A DNA stretch of 64,000 nt from positions 5,184,501 through 5,248,500 of the forward strand of contig NZ_CP034451.1 of the NCBI RefSeq assembly GCF_003952525.1, written 5' to 3'. Position 1 is the stretch's first letter. Each line of letters starts with the position of its first letter. Made by a program: the position numbers and the translations under genes. The notes under the pieces were generated by a model. That model worked only from the letters and a program-made list of their open reading frames with translations, was not told where the DNA came from and searched no databases. Source of the stretch: Mesorhizobium sp. M3A.F.Ca.ET.080.04.2.1 (lineage in GTDB: Bacteria; Pseudomonadota; Alphaproteobacteria; Rhizobiales; Rhizobiaceae). Below are positions 40,597 through 49,436 of the stretch, piece after piece.

Positions 40597-42240
40597 TTAG
40601 GCCGTCGCGTGCAACTCCGCCAGGGCGGCGAAGACCTCGGCAACGGCGAAAGCGCCAGGGTCGACTACGCCATCGAGATGACCGCCAATATAGGCGGACC
40701 GGCCGGCTTTCGCTCTGTGCATCGCGGCGGTGGCCTCGGCTCCTCGCCGCGCTTGCTTTGCGGCCTCTTCCAAGCTGCCGGCGTCGAGCGCCTTCAGGGC
40801 AGGCTCCAGGGCGTCGATCATCGTGCGGTCGCCGACCCTGGCTCCGCCATAGAAAGACATCCGGCCGAGGCCGGCCAGCAACGCCTTGGGCAGAGTCGCG
40901 CCAAAACCCAGAGTCTGTGCGGCAGCGGTGAAAAAGATCGACAGCAGCACGCCGCTGGACCCGCCCATTGCCGAACTCAGAGTGTCGCCAACAGCAGCAA
41001 GAGTGGAGGCGCGATCGGCAAGCGGCAGCGTCGGGAGACGGCCAAGCACGCTGCGCGCGCCGGCCGCGACCGTTGACCCGGTGTCGCCGTCGCCGGTTCT
41101 GGCATCCAGTCCGTTCAACCTATCTTCCAACGAGGTCAACCGCTCGCAGATCACGGCTATGATCCGCTCGGCGCGTGCGTCGCGGCTGGCTGTCGGCGCG
41201 ACGCCCGGGTCGGAAGTTTCGGCCAACGGCACGATGGTTGCCGGACCAACGGGTCTTGCCGGCAGCCAGGCATGCGGGCCGACCGGCGCAAGCAGCGCTG
41301 CCTCGCGAGCCGCATCCAGCCTGATCAGCGACAGGGAGAAGCCGTTCATGTTGAGCGCTGTCATCAGATGCCCGGGCCCGATCGTCAAGGTCACTGCCTG
41401 TGCCAGCGGCGAGGTCAGCACCGCATTGGCGATCAGCGACATTTCGAGCGGCGGCACCGATCCGAGATTGTTGATCAGCAAGGCATAACGGCTTGCAGTG
41501 TCGACTCGCGCGGCGAGACGCTCGGCCATGATGGCGACCAGCTTGCCGGCGCTCTGCAGCGCGATGCGTTCGACGCCCGGCTCACCATGGATGCCGAGGC
41601 CAAGCTCGCCGTCCTCGGCACCGAAGCGGTCTTCGTGGGCCTGACCGGGGATCGAGCAGGAGGAAAGCGAGATGCCGAGCGAAACGATGTCCTTTGCGGC
41701 CGCGCGCGCCGCAGCCGCCACCGACGCCAGATCATGGCCGGTTTCGGCAAGATGCCCGGCGATCTTATGCACGAACAGCGTGCCGGCGACACCGCGCGGT
41801 TGCGCGATGTCGGGCAGTGCGATGTCGTCGGCGACGATCACCATTTCGACGGAGAAACCCTCGACGCGCGCCTTCTCGGCGGCGAGACCGAAATTGAGGC
41901 GGTCGCCAGTGTAGTTCTTCACGATCAGCAGACACCCTGCCGCGCCGGTCGTCGCCCGGATCGCCTGCAGCACCGCCTCGACGCTGGGCGAAGCGAAGAT
42001 CTCGCCCGAGACCGCGGCGGTCAGCATGCCGGCGCCGACAAAGCCCGCATGCGAGGGCTCGTGCCCGGCACCGCCGCCCGAAACGACGCTGACCTTCGTC
42101 TTGTCCCAGTCGGGGCGGAGCACGACCTTGACCTCCGGATATCCGTCGAGCCGCGCCAGAGTGCCCGAGCCTGCGGTGGCGAGAAAGCCGTCGAGCGCTT
42201 CGGTTACGATCGAGTCCTTGCGGTTGAAAAAGTGCTTCAT
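40597..42240 (-). CDS. ATP-dependent dihydroxyacetone-type kinase (fused K and L domains)
   Basis: 547 residues from ATG 42240. K domain: GGGAGHEPSHAG and covalent His218 in GLGIHGEPG. L domain from about residue 365: ARTGDGDTGSTVAAG with metal aspartates and AMGGSSGVLLSIFF. This is the single-chain type that uses ATP directly. Family members phosphorylate dihydroxyacetone, glyceraldehyde or erythrulose. It is encoded between the ABC importer and the PTS-type kinase genes, so the operon has two different ketose kinases; one may be specific for a C4 ketose. Confidence 0.9.
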   Translation of the reverse strand: MKHFFNRKDSIVTEALDGFLATAGSGTLARLDGYPEVKVVLRPDWDKTKVSVVSGGGAGHEPSHAGFVGAGMLTAAVSGEIFASPSVEAVLQAIRATTGAAGCLLIVKNYTGDRLNFGLAAEKARVEGFSVEMVIVADDIALPDIAQPRGVAGTLFVHKIAGHLAETGHDLASVAAAARAAAKDIVSLGISLSSCSIPGQAHEDRFGAEDGELGLGIHGEPGVERIALQSAGKLVAIMAERLAARVDTASRYALLINNLGSVPPLEMSLIANAVLTSPLAQAVTLTIGPGHLMTALNMNGFSLSLIRLDAAREAALLAPVGPHAWLPARPVGPATIVPLAETSDPGVAPTASRDARAERIIAVICERLTSLEDRLNGLDARTGDGDTGSTVAAGARSVLGRLPTLPLADRASTLAAVGDTLSSAMGGSSGVLLSIFFTAAAQTLGFGATLPKALLAGLGRMSFYGGARVGDRTMIDALEPALKALDAGSLEEAAKQARRGAEATAAMHRAKAGRSAYIGGHLDGVVDPGAFAVAEVFAALAELHATA

Positions 42241-42302
42241 GGATTTCGTCCAGTCCGTATCTGCGGTCGTCAATCGGTGTGCGGGATGGGAGTGCGGATC
42301 GG

Positions 42303-43316
42303 CTACATCAGTCTTTGCCCGTCAGACCCGAAATAAAGCGGCGAGCGATAGCGGATCGTCACCCTGTCACCCTTTGCCAGCGGCGTGTCGGGATCGGTGA
42401 GCGTCACCAGTTTCTTTGCTCCGATCATCACATGCAGATGGTTCTGATCGCCGAGATGCTCGATCCAGTCGACGATGCCGTCAGCATGGCCGTTCGCTGC
42501 CTTCTCGATCGACAGATGCTCGGTGCGGGCGCCCACCGTCGTTGTTCCGGAGGGCGCGCCGCCGTCCGGAAGCAGCCCGGCCGGCAACAGGTTGATCGCA
42601 GGCTGACCGAGGCGGGCCGCGACGTGAAGATTTGCCGGTTCAGAATAGATCGCTCGCGGCGTGCCGATCTGCACCAGAACGCCGTCGGAGAGGATGCCGA
42701 TGCGGTCGGCCATGGTCATCGCCTCGATCTGGTCGTGCGTGACATAGAGCATGGTGGCGCCGAGCTCGGACTGGATGCGCTTCAGCTCGAGCCTGAGGTC
42801 AGCGCGCAGCTTGGCGTCCAGCGACGACAGCGGCTCGTCCATCAGGTAGATAGCAGGCTTGCGCACCAGCGCACGGCCGATGGCGACGCGCTGCATTTCG
42901 CCGCCGGACAGTTTTGTCGAGCGATTTTCGAGCTTGTGGTCGATGCGCACCAGCCGCGCGACTTCCTGGACGCGGCGACGGATCGCTTCCTCAGGGAAGC
43001 GCCGCGCCGGCGAGCGCAGCGGGAAGGCGAGGTTGTCGTACACCGACAGATGCGGGTAAAGCGAATATTGCTGGAAGACGAAAGCCGTGTCCCGCTCGGC
43101 CGGCGACAGCGCGGTCGCATCGCGACCGCCGATGCGGATCGCGCCGCTGTCCGGCCTGTCCAGCCCGGCGACCAGCCGCAACGTCGTCGTCTTGCCGGCG
43201 CCCGTGGGGCCGAGCAGCACCACGAACTCGCCGTCCTTGATCTGCAGATCGAGGTCGCGGATGGCGACAGTGTCACCGAAACTCTTGGTCACACCCTGCA
43301 TATGGACGTCAGCCAT
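42303..43316 (-). CDS. CUT1-type sugar/polyol ABC ATPase
   Basis: 337 residues. Walker A GPTGAGKTT, signature LSGGEMQRVAIGRALV, Walker B IYLMDEPLSSLDAKLR, then a C-terminal TOBE regulatory domain. Overlaps the upstream ATPase gene by 8 bases (start ATGGCTGA). Two different ATPase genes in one CUT1 operon is the pattern of glycerol-type importers (glpS/glpT), fitting the downstream ketose kinases. Confidence 0.9.
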   Translation of the reverse strand: MADVHMQGVTKSFGDTVAIRDLDLQIKDGEFVVLLGPTGAGKTTTLRLVAGLDRPDSGAIRIGGRDATALSPAERDTAFVFQQYSLYPHLSVYDNLAFPLRSPARRFPEEAIRRRVQEVARLVRIDHKLENRSTKLSGGEMQRVAIGRALVRKPAIYLMDEPLSSLDAKLRADLRLELKRIQSELGATMLYVTHDQIEAMTMADRIGILSDGVLVQIGTPRAIYSEPANLHVAARLGQPAINLLPAGLLPDGGAPSGTTTVGARTEHLSIEKAANGHADGIVDWIEHLGDQNHLHVMIGAKKLVTLTDPDTPLAKGDRVTIRYRSPLYFGSDGQRLM

Positions 43317-44415
43317 GGCGTGCCTCCGCTGTCTTGTCATGTATGGCGGTCTTCACCGCGCGGCCGGAGCCTTTGTCGAACAGCGACAATCGTGCGCTGC
43401 TCAGCGCCAGCCCGACCGGTGAGCCAGGGCTTAGCCGGATTTCGGCCGGCACCCGCGCCTTGATAATGCCCTCCGCGGTCTCCACCGCGACGATCTGCGT
43501 GGTGCCGAGATACTCGGTGCCGTAGATCGCGCCGCGCAGCTTCGAAGCATCGTCGAACCGGATGTGCTCGGGACGGACCCCGAGCGCCATGTCGGTAGGT
43601 GCTACGTCTTCGCGCACCTCCGGTACCGCCACCTTGGCGCCCTGGACGACGATTTCCTTCGCGCCCTTGGCGAGCCCGCCGCCGAAGCCCAAGAAATTCA
43701 TCGGCGGCGAGCCTATGAACTCGGCGACGAACATGGTCGCCGGACGATCGTAAATTTCGCGCGGCGTGCCGAATTGCTCGATGACGCCGTGGTTCATCAC
43801 GGCGATCTTGTCGGCCATCGACATCGCTTCCATCTGGTCATGCGTGACATAGACCGTGGTGGCGCGGATGCGGGTGTGCAACTCGCGCAGCTCGTGCACC
43901 ATCAGATCCCGGAACTCGGTGTCCAAGGTGCCGAGCGGCTCGTCCATCAGGAAGCATTTTGGACGCCGCACGATGGCGCGGCCGAGCGCCACGCGCTGGC
44001 GATCGCCGCCGGCAAGGCCGGAAACCGACTTGTCGAGCAGATGATCGATGCGCAGCAGCTTCGCCGTTTCCTCCACCCGCCGACGAATCTCTGCCGAGGC
44101 GATGCCTTGCGCCAGCAGGGGGAAGCCGACGTTCTTGCGCACGTTCATATGCGGATAGAGCGCGAAGAGCTGGAACACGAAGGCGATGTCGCGCTCGCGG
44201 GCGCGGCGCATGGTGACGTCCTCGCCGCCGAGCAGGATCTTGCCGCCGGTCGGCAGTTCGAGGCCGGCGATCATTCGAAGCGTCGTCGTCTTGCCGCAGC
44301 CCGAAGGCCCGAGCATGACGAAGAACTCGCCGTCCTCGACGACGAAGTTGGAATCCTGCACGGCGACAAAGGCGCCGAAGGCTTTCCTCAGGTTTTGAAC
44401 ACGGATCTCGGCCAT
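43309..44415 (-). CDS. CUT1-type sugar/polyol ABC ATPase
   Basis: 368 residues. Walker A GPSGCGKTT, Walker B CFLMDEPLGTLDTEFR and the TOBE domain with LGVRPEHIRFDD. The signature is altered: SGLAGGDRQRVALGRAIV has LAGGD in place of LSGGQ, a known variant in glycerol-type ATPases. Likely partner of the ATPase at 42303 in an asymmetric motor. Confidence 0.9.
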   Translation of the reverse strand: MAEIRVQNLRKAFGAFVAVQDSNFVVEDGEFFVMLGPSGCGKTTTLRMIAGLELPTGGKILLGGEDVTMRRARERDIAFVFQLFALYPHMNVRKNVGFPLLAQGIASAEIRRRVEETAKLLRIDHLLDKSVSGLAGGDRQRVALGRAIVRRPKCFLMDEPLGTLDTEFRDLMVHELRELHTRIRATTVYVTHDQMEAMSMADKIAVMNHGVIEQFGTPREIYDRPATMFVAEFIGSPPMNFLGFGGGLAKGAKEIVVQGAKVAVPEVREDVAPTDMALGVRPEHIRFDDASKLRGAIYGTEYLGTTQIVAVETAEGIIKARVPAEIRLSPGSPVGLALSSARLSLFDKGSGRAVKTAIHDKTAEARHG

Positions 44416-44417
44416 GA

Positions 44418-44624
44418 CTATTCCGGGAACTTCGAGACAACGATGAACATCACGGTGCCGGTGAGCATGGTGATGAAGGAGTAGCTGTAAAGCGACAGCG
44501 CGAAGGGCTGGAACAGCATCAGGAAACCGATGGCGATCAGCGCCGTGGCGATGTTTTCCATCAGGCCGCGCCTTGCCCAGACGGGCCAGCGCGATTTGCG
44601 TTTTACAGGCTGGATCGTGCTCAT
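44418..44624 (-). CDS. Small two-helix membrane protein in the sugar ABC operon
   Basis: 68 residues. A basic N terminus (KRKSRWPVWARRG) is followed by two hydrophobic segments, ENIATALIAIGFLMLFQPF and ITMLTGTVMFIVVSKF. The start overlaps the permease stop by 4 bases, and the stop is 2 bases before the ATPase start, so it is coupled on both sides. Glycerol-type operons also carry a small membrane protein at this point (glpU), but I do not see clear similarity to DUF2160. Probably an accessory subunit. Confidence 0.75.
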   Translation of the reverse strand: MSTIQPVKRKSRWPVWARRGLMENIATALIAIGFLMLFQPFALSLYSYSFITMLTGTVMFIVVSKFPE

Positions 44625-45571
44625 TTGCGCACCGCTCCGAAGGTGATGCCGCGCAAGAGCTGCTTGCGGAGCAGGATGGTGAAGACGAGGATCGGCACCA
44701 GGAAGATCGTCGTGCCGGCGGCCACGGCCGGCCAGTCCTGGCCGCCTTCGCCGATGATGGTCGGGATGAAGGGCGGCGCGGTTTGCGCCGTGCCGGAAGT
44801 CAGCAGCGCCGCGAACGCATATTCGTTCCAAGCAAAGATCAGGCAGAAGATGGCGGTTGCGGCAATGCCGGTCGTCGCCTGCGGCAGAACGGTGCGCCAG
44901 AAGGCCTGGAGCCGCGTGTAGCCGTCGATCATCGCCGCCTCCTCGTACTCGCGCGGTATCTCGTCGATGAAACCCTTGAGCAGCCAGACCGCGAGCGAGA
45001 CGTTGACGGCGGTGTAGAGCAGGATCATGCCGAGCGCGGTGTCGGAGAGGCCGATCTCGCGGTACATCAGATAGATGGGAATGGCGACCGCGATCGGCGG
45101 CATGAAGCGGGTCGACAGGATGAAGAATAAAAGGTCGTCGGCGAGCGGGACCTTGAAACGCGAGAAACCATAGGCAGACAGCGTGCCGAGGAACACCGCG
45201 CAGAAGGTCGAGCCGAAGGCGATGATCAGCGAGTTGACGAAGCGCGGCAGGAAGTTGGAAGGGCCGGCGATCACCATGTTGCGCTTGCGCACCGTCTCGT
45301 CGCAGAGCCCCGTCGCCGGTCCGAGCGAGTTGATGTATTCCGGCGTCTGCCTGGTGCGGGTGGTGAACAGGTTGCAGTAGCCTTCGACGCTCGGCTGGAA
45401 GACGACCTTCGGCGGGTAGGCGATCGAATCCGGCGGCGTCTTGAAGCTGGTGGCGAAGATCCACAGCAGCGGCACGATCGAGATCAGCGCATAGGCGACG
45501 ACGAGCGCGCCAGAGATTCGCTTTGCGTTCGACGACGGCGCGACGACGGAATGGGCAGTGGTCAGACTCAT
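44621..45571 (-). CDS. CUT1-type ABC permease (MalG family)
   Basis: 316 residues, six membrane segments. N-terminal VVAYALISIVPLLWIFATSFKTP, a periplasmic loop of about 60 residues, and the EAA motif EYEEAAMIDGYTRLQAFW facing the ATPases. ATG 45571 overlaps the stop of the other permease gene by 4 bases. Partner of the MalF-type permease at 45568-46515. Confidence 0.9.
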   Translation of the reverse strand: MSLTTAHSVVAPSSNAKRISGALVVAYALISIVPLLWIFATSFKTPPDSIAYPPKVVFQPSVEGYCNLFTTRTRQTPEYINSLGPATGLCDETVRKRNMVIAGPSNFLPRFVNSLIIAFGSTFCAVFLGTLSAYGFSRFKVPLADDLLFFILSTRFMPPIAVAIPIYLMYREIGLSDTALGMILLYTAVNVSLAVWLLKGFIDEIPREYEEAAMIDGYTRLQAFWRTVLPQATTGIAATAIFCLIFAWNEYAFAALLTSGTAQTAPPFIPTIIGEGGQDWPAVAAGTTIFLVPILVFTILLRKQLLRGITFGAVRK

Positions 45572-46515
45572 CTCTGCTTCACCTTGTTGAGCGCCTTGAC
45601 GTAGATGTTGGCGAGACCGAACACCGCGACGAACAGGATGATGGCGAAGGCCGAGGAATAGCCGGTGCGCCAGCTCTCGAAGGCCTGCCGTTTCAGCGTG
45701 ATCGAGGCGACCTCGGTGGTCGAGCCGGGGCCGCCGCCGGTCAACAGGTTGACCATGTCGAACATCTTGAAGTTCTCGATGCCGCGGAACAGCACCGCCA
45801 GCATGATGAAGGGCAGCGCCATCGGCAGCGTGATCGACCAGAACTGGCGCCAGTTGGAGGCGCGGTCGACCTCTGCCGCCTCGTAGATGTATTCGGGGAT
45901 CGAGCGCAGGCCGGCCAGGCAGATCAGCATCACGTAGGGCGTCCACATCCAGGTGTCGACGATGACGATCGCCCAGGGCGCCAACTCGACGTTGGAGAGC
46001 ATCTGCACATTCGTCGGCGCGATGCCGGTGAAGAACGACACCACATAAGCGAAGAGTCCGATCTGCGGCTCGTAGAGGAAGCGCCAGAAATTGCCGACCA
46101 CTGCCGGCGACAGCATCATCGGCACCAGGATGATCGTCGTCCAGAAGGCGTGACCGCGGAACTTGCGGTCGATGAGCCAGGCCAGCGTGAAGCCGATCAC
46201 CGTCTGCAAGAGGATGGTCCAGAAGACGAAGTGCGCCGTCGTCTGCATGGCGATCCAGATGTCCTGGTCGCCGAGGATGCGCCGGTAGTTGGCGAGTCCC
46301 AGATTCTTCACCACCTCACCGGGGCGATTGGCGCGGTAGTTGGTGAAGGACAGATAGATCGCCCAGAACAGCGGAAAGATGTTGATGGCGAGCAGCAGCA
46401 GGATCGTCGGCGAGATGAACAGCCAGGCGAGTCCCTTGTCGCTGATGCCACGGACCTTGCGGGCCAGCGGTTCCGGTGTCGACCGGGCAACGCTGTCCGC
46501 AGTCCGATTGAGCAT
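45568..46515 (-). CDS. CUT1-type ABC permease (MalF/UgpA family)
   Basis: 315 residues from ATG 46515 (AGGACTC upstream). Six membrane segments beginning GLAWLFISPTILLLLAINIF; the EAA motif is IYEAAEVDRASNWRQFWSI. Forms the channel with the next permease. A hairpin at 46570-46596 separates it from the binding-protein gene. Confidence 0.9.
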   Translation of the reverse strand: MLNRTADSVARSTPEPLARKVRGISDKGLAWLFISPTILLLLAINIFPLFWAIYLSFTNYRANRPGEVVKNLGLANYRRILGDQDIWIAMQTTAHFVFWTILLQTVIGFTLAWLIDRKFRGHAFWTTIILVPMMLSPAVVGNFWRFLYEPQIGLFAYVVSFFTGIAPTNVQMLSNVELAPWAIVIVDTWMWTPYVMLICLAGLRSIPEYIYEAAEVDRASNWRQFWSITLPMALPFIMLAVLFRGIENFKMFDMVNLLTGGGPGSTTEVASITLKRQAFESWRTGYSSAFAIILFVAVFGLANIYVKALNKVKQR

Positions 46516-46569
46516 GGTGAGTCCTGCTTCGGTCACGGGTCGGTCTCGATGATGGAATTTGTCTGAACT

Positions 46570-46596
46570 CGTCCCGTGCCAGGGCGGCACGGGACG
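46570..46596 (-). terminator. Intercistronic stem-loop between binding protein and permease
   Basis: Perfect 11-bp inverted repeat CGTCCCGTGCC / GGCACGGGACG with a 5-base loop, 40 bases after the binding-protein stop. No U-run. Same position as at the other importers in this window. Confidence 0.6.
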
Positions 46597-46636
46597 CTGC
46601 GGTCTGGCTCGGGAGGAGCCTTACATCTTGCCCCGA

Positions 46637-47968
46637 CTACATCTTGCCGTCGTCCTGGAAAACCTGCGTCCAGTCCTTGACCAGTCCGTCGAGCGCGTCC
46701 TTGGCTGAGCCCTGGCCGGCGACGACATAGTCATGGAAGCGCTTCTGCGAGGCCTGCAGCAATGGCGCGTAGCTGGGTTCGGCCCAGAAGTCCTTCACGA
46801 CCGCCATCGAGTCGAGAAAGGCCTGTGCATAGGGCTGGCTGGACGGAAACTTCGTGTCCTTGACGACGGCGTTCAGGCAAGAATAGCCGCCGAGCGACCA
46901 CCATTTCGCCTGCACATCCTTGTTGGCGAACCACTTGATGTATTTCAGCGCCGCTTCCTGCTTGTCGGAGTAGGAGACCACCGAAATGCCCTGGCCGCCG
47001 AGCTGGGCGAACTGGTCGCCGTCAGGACCCTTCGGGTTGACGAAGTAGCCGATCTTGTCGCCGCCGACATTCTCGTCCTTCTGCAGGCCGGGCCAGGTGA
47101 ATGCGAAGTTCATGTGCATCGCAACCTGTCCGGATTTGAAGGCATCGACGCCTTCGCCCATATAGCTGTTGGAGGCGCCGGGCGGCGTGCAGCAGTCATA
47201 GAGAGCCTTGTAGAATTCCAGCCCCTTCACCGATTTCTCGGAGTTGACGAAGCCTTCCATCTCGTAGGCCTTCTTCGGATTCTCGTACTGGAAGCCATAG
47301 CTGTAGAGCACGTCCATGGCACCCATGGTGATGCCTTCCGAGCCGCGCTCGGTGTAGATCGACGCGCCATAGACGGTCTTGCCGTCGATCTGCCGCTTCT
47401 GGAAGAACTCGGCGATCTGCTTCAACTGGTCGAAGGTGGTCGGCGGCGCGAGGTCCCAACCGTATTTTTCCTTGAATTCCTTCTGCAACTCGGGCCGTGA
47501 GAACCAATCCTTGCGATAGGTCCAGCCGACGACGTCGCCCATGGCCGGCAGCGCCCAGTAGTTCGGCGTGTTCTTCGGCCATTCGGAATAGCCGACGACC
47601 GTCGCCGGCACGAAGTCGTCCATGCTGATCTTCTCCTTGTCGAAGAATTCGTTCAGCTTGACGTAATGGCCGTTCTCTGCGGCGCCGCCGATCCATTGGC
47701 TGTCGCCGATGATGAGGTCGCAGAGCTTGCCGTGTGAGTTCAGCTCGTTGAGGAAACGGTCGGCATAGTTCGTCCACGGGACGAACTCGAATTTCATGCC
47801 GATGCCGGTTTCCTTTGTGAAGTCCTTGGACAGTTCCACAAGGGCGTTGGCGGGGTCCCAGGCGGCCCAGCACAGTGTGAGATCCTCCGCATGCGCGGCG
47901 CTCGAGACGGCTGTCGACGCAGTAACGGCCGAGGCCAGTCCCAACGCCAGTTTCAATGTCGATTTCAT
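46637..47968 (-). CDS. CUT1-type sugar/polyol ABC binding protein
   Basis: 443 residues. Signal peptide LALGLASAVTASTAVSSAAHA (cleavage near residue 27; quoted in part ASAVTASTAVSSAAHA). Family 1 extracellular binding protein; the mature part starts EDLTLCWAAWDPANAL and has Trp-rich ligand loops (WPKNTPNYWALP, WWSLGGYSC). First gene of the 12-kb array that leads to the ketose kinases, so the ligand is likely glycerol, dihydroxyacetone, a tetritol or a related ketose; that is inference. It is preceded by the repeated GTTTAGTGA sites at 48072-48109. Confidence 0.9.
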   Translation of the reverse strand: MKSTLKLALGLASAVTASTAVSSAAHAEDLTLCWAAWDPANALVELSKDFTKETGIGMKFEFVPWTNYADRFLNELNSHGKLCDLIIGDSQWIGGAAENGHYVKLNEFFDKEKISMDDFVPATVVGYSEWPKNTPNYWALPAMGDVVGWTYRKDWFSRPELQKEFKEKYGWDLAPPTTFDQLKQIAEFFQKRQIDGKTVYGASIYTERGSEGITMGAMDVLYSYGFQYENPKKAYEMEGFVNSEKSVKGLEFYKALYDCCTPPGASNSYMGEGVDAFKSGQVAMHMNFAFTWPGLQKDENVGGDKIGYFVNPKGPDGDQFAQLGGQGISVVSYSDKQEAALKYIKWFANKDVQAKWWSLGGYSCLNAVVKDTKFPSSQPYAQAFLDSMAVVKDFWAEPSYAPLLQASQKRFHDYVVAGQGSAKDALDGLVKDWTQVFQDDGKM

Positions 47969-48365
47969 GCCTTACCTCCCATTTGCGAAACGCGTCCGGA
48001 TGACGGTCTCAAAAAGCCCCTCGACCCTCGCTCCTCCGAGGGCCTGACGTGGCGTGCGGTGCCTCGCCGATGTTTAGTGATTTGTTTAGTAATGGCACTT
48101 TCACTAAACAACGCAAGCAAATTCGTTGCTGCACTGCAGCATTGCAAGATCGGTGTTTGAAATCGTTGAGAAATGGCTGCCTAGCGATCCGGCAGCCGCG
48201 GAACCATGTCCGGTTCGTGGCGATCGAAGCCGGTGGGATCGCTCCCCCCGGGCAGCAAGCGGGGGTTATTCAATGGAGTAATGAGGCCGCCCTGACAATG
48301 AAATTGGACGGGCTTAGCCGTTTCGAGAACGGTGACGCGCCAGGAACGCAGACGGAGATTCGAAA
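47969..48365. other. Divergent intergenic region, ketose array and metallo-hydrolase
   Basis: No gene. It holds the triple half-site operator (48072-48109) and an unassigned right half leading to the metallo-hydrolase at 48366. I see no strong ribosome-binding site or promoter for the rightward gene. Confidence 0.4.
48072..48109. promoter_or_regulatory. Triple half-site operator before the ketose/polyol array
   Basis: GTTTAGTGA (48072-48080), GTTTAGTAA (48084-48092) and inverted TCACTAAAC (48101-48109). Two direct plus one inverted half sites, 104-141 bases before the binding-protein ATG. Suits a DeoR- or SorC-like regulator, but no such gene is in the window; the HTH-like protein at 37092 is another candidate. 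Confidence 0.5.
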
Positions 48366-49397
48366 ATGGTCGCCCCACGGAAAACACTTGATCGTTTGTT
48401 CACGGACTCCGAAGGCTTCGCCCATCCTGCCGGCGGCGATGCCGTCAATCCTACCCGTCGCGGTTTCTTGGCGGTTGGCTGTCTGTGCCTGGCCTGCAGC
48501 TTTGCCGGGCCCGTGTTCGCGGATGCGCCCATGGCGAAAAGCCGGGCGCCGAAGTTTTACCGCCTGATGGTCGGCGACTTCGAGGTGACGGCGCTGTCCG
48601 ATGGCACCAATATGCTGCCCGCGACGAAGTTGCTGCAGGGCGACCCGGCAAGGATCGAAGACGCTTTGAAGCGCGACTATCTCGGCGATGTCGTCGAGAC
48701 CTCGCACAATTCCTTCCTTGTGAACACCGGAGCCAAGCTGGTCCTGATCGACGCCGGCGCGGGGTCGCTGCTGGGGCCGACCACAGGTCAGCTGTTGAGC
48801 AATCTGCGTGCATCGGGGTATCGCCCGGAGCAGGTAGACGAGCTCTACCTCACGCATCTGCATACGGATCACGTCGGTGGTCTTATGGCCGGCGGCGATA
48901 GAGTGTTTCCCAATGCAATCGTGCGCGCCGACAAGCGAGACACCGACTACTGGCTTAGCGAGGCCAATATGCGCGCTGCTCCGGCTGAGGCGAAGCGGTT
49001 CTTTGAAGCCGCGGCCGCATCGATCACGCCTTACATGCGAGCCGGCAAGCTCGCCGTCTTCGAAGGCGACACCGACCTCGTCCCCGGCGTACGCGCGCAA
49101 GCGGCCTACGGGCACACGCCGGGGCACACCATGTACGTGGTCGAGAGCAAGGGCGAGAAGGTTGTGCTATGGGGCGACGTCGTGCATGTCGCCGCAGTGC
49201 AGTTCAAAGATCCTTCCGTAACCATCGGCTATGATGGGAACGCTTCGGAGGCGGCCAACGTGCACAGGCTGGCATTCGCCGATGCGGCAAAGAACGGCTA
49301 TATTGTGGGTGGCGCGCACATATCGTTTCCCGGATTGGGCCGCGTGCGCCGCGACGCCGAGAATGTCTACACCTATGTGCCCTTGAGCCATGACTAG
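48366..49397 (+). CDS. Exported metallo-beta-lactamase-fold hydrolase
   Basis: 343 residues. A twin-arginine-like signal (TRRGFLAVGCLCLACSFAG, residues 30-48) sits behind a 29-residue polar leader; ATG 48366 may therefore be upstream of the true start, though no better one has a clear ribosome site. The metal-binding motif THLHTDHVGG is intact, with further ligands in AYGHTPGHTMY, LWGDVVH and GGAHISF. Resembles quorum-quenching lactonase-like or general MBL hydrolases exported to the periplasm. Substrate unknown. Confidence 0.85.
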   Translation: MVAPRKTLDRLFTDSEGFAHPAGGDAVNPTRRGFLAVGCLCLACSFAGPVFADAPMAKSRAPKFYRLMVGDFEVTALSDGTNMLPATKLLQGDPARIEDALKRDYLGDVVETSHNSFLVNTGAKLVLIDAGAGSLLGPTTGQLLSNLRASGYRPEQVDELYLTHLHTDHVGGLMAGGDRVFPNAIVRADKRDTDYWLSEANMRAAPAEAKRFFEAAAASITPYMRAGKLAVFEGDTDLVPGVRAQAAYGHTPGHTMYVVESKGEKVVLWGDVVHVAAVQFKDPSVTIGYDGNASEAANVHRLAFADAAKNGYIVGGAHISFPGLGRVRRDAENVYTYVPLSHD

Positions 49398-49436
49398 GCG
49401 TTTGCGCAAGTAAGCCGTTCCGCTTCGCAAGGCACA

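Noticed and set aside
48366..49397. Naming the MBL-fold protein as a lactonase (quorum quenching)
   Set aside because: The HxHxDH motif is shared by many hydrolases; export signal and sequence do not identify the substrate.
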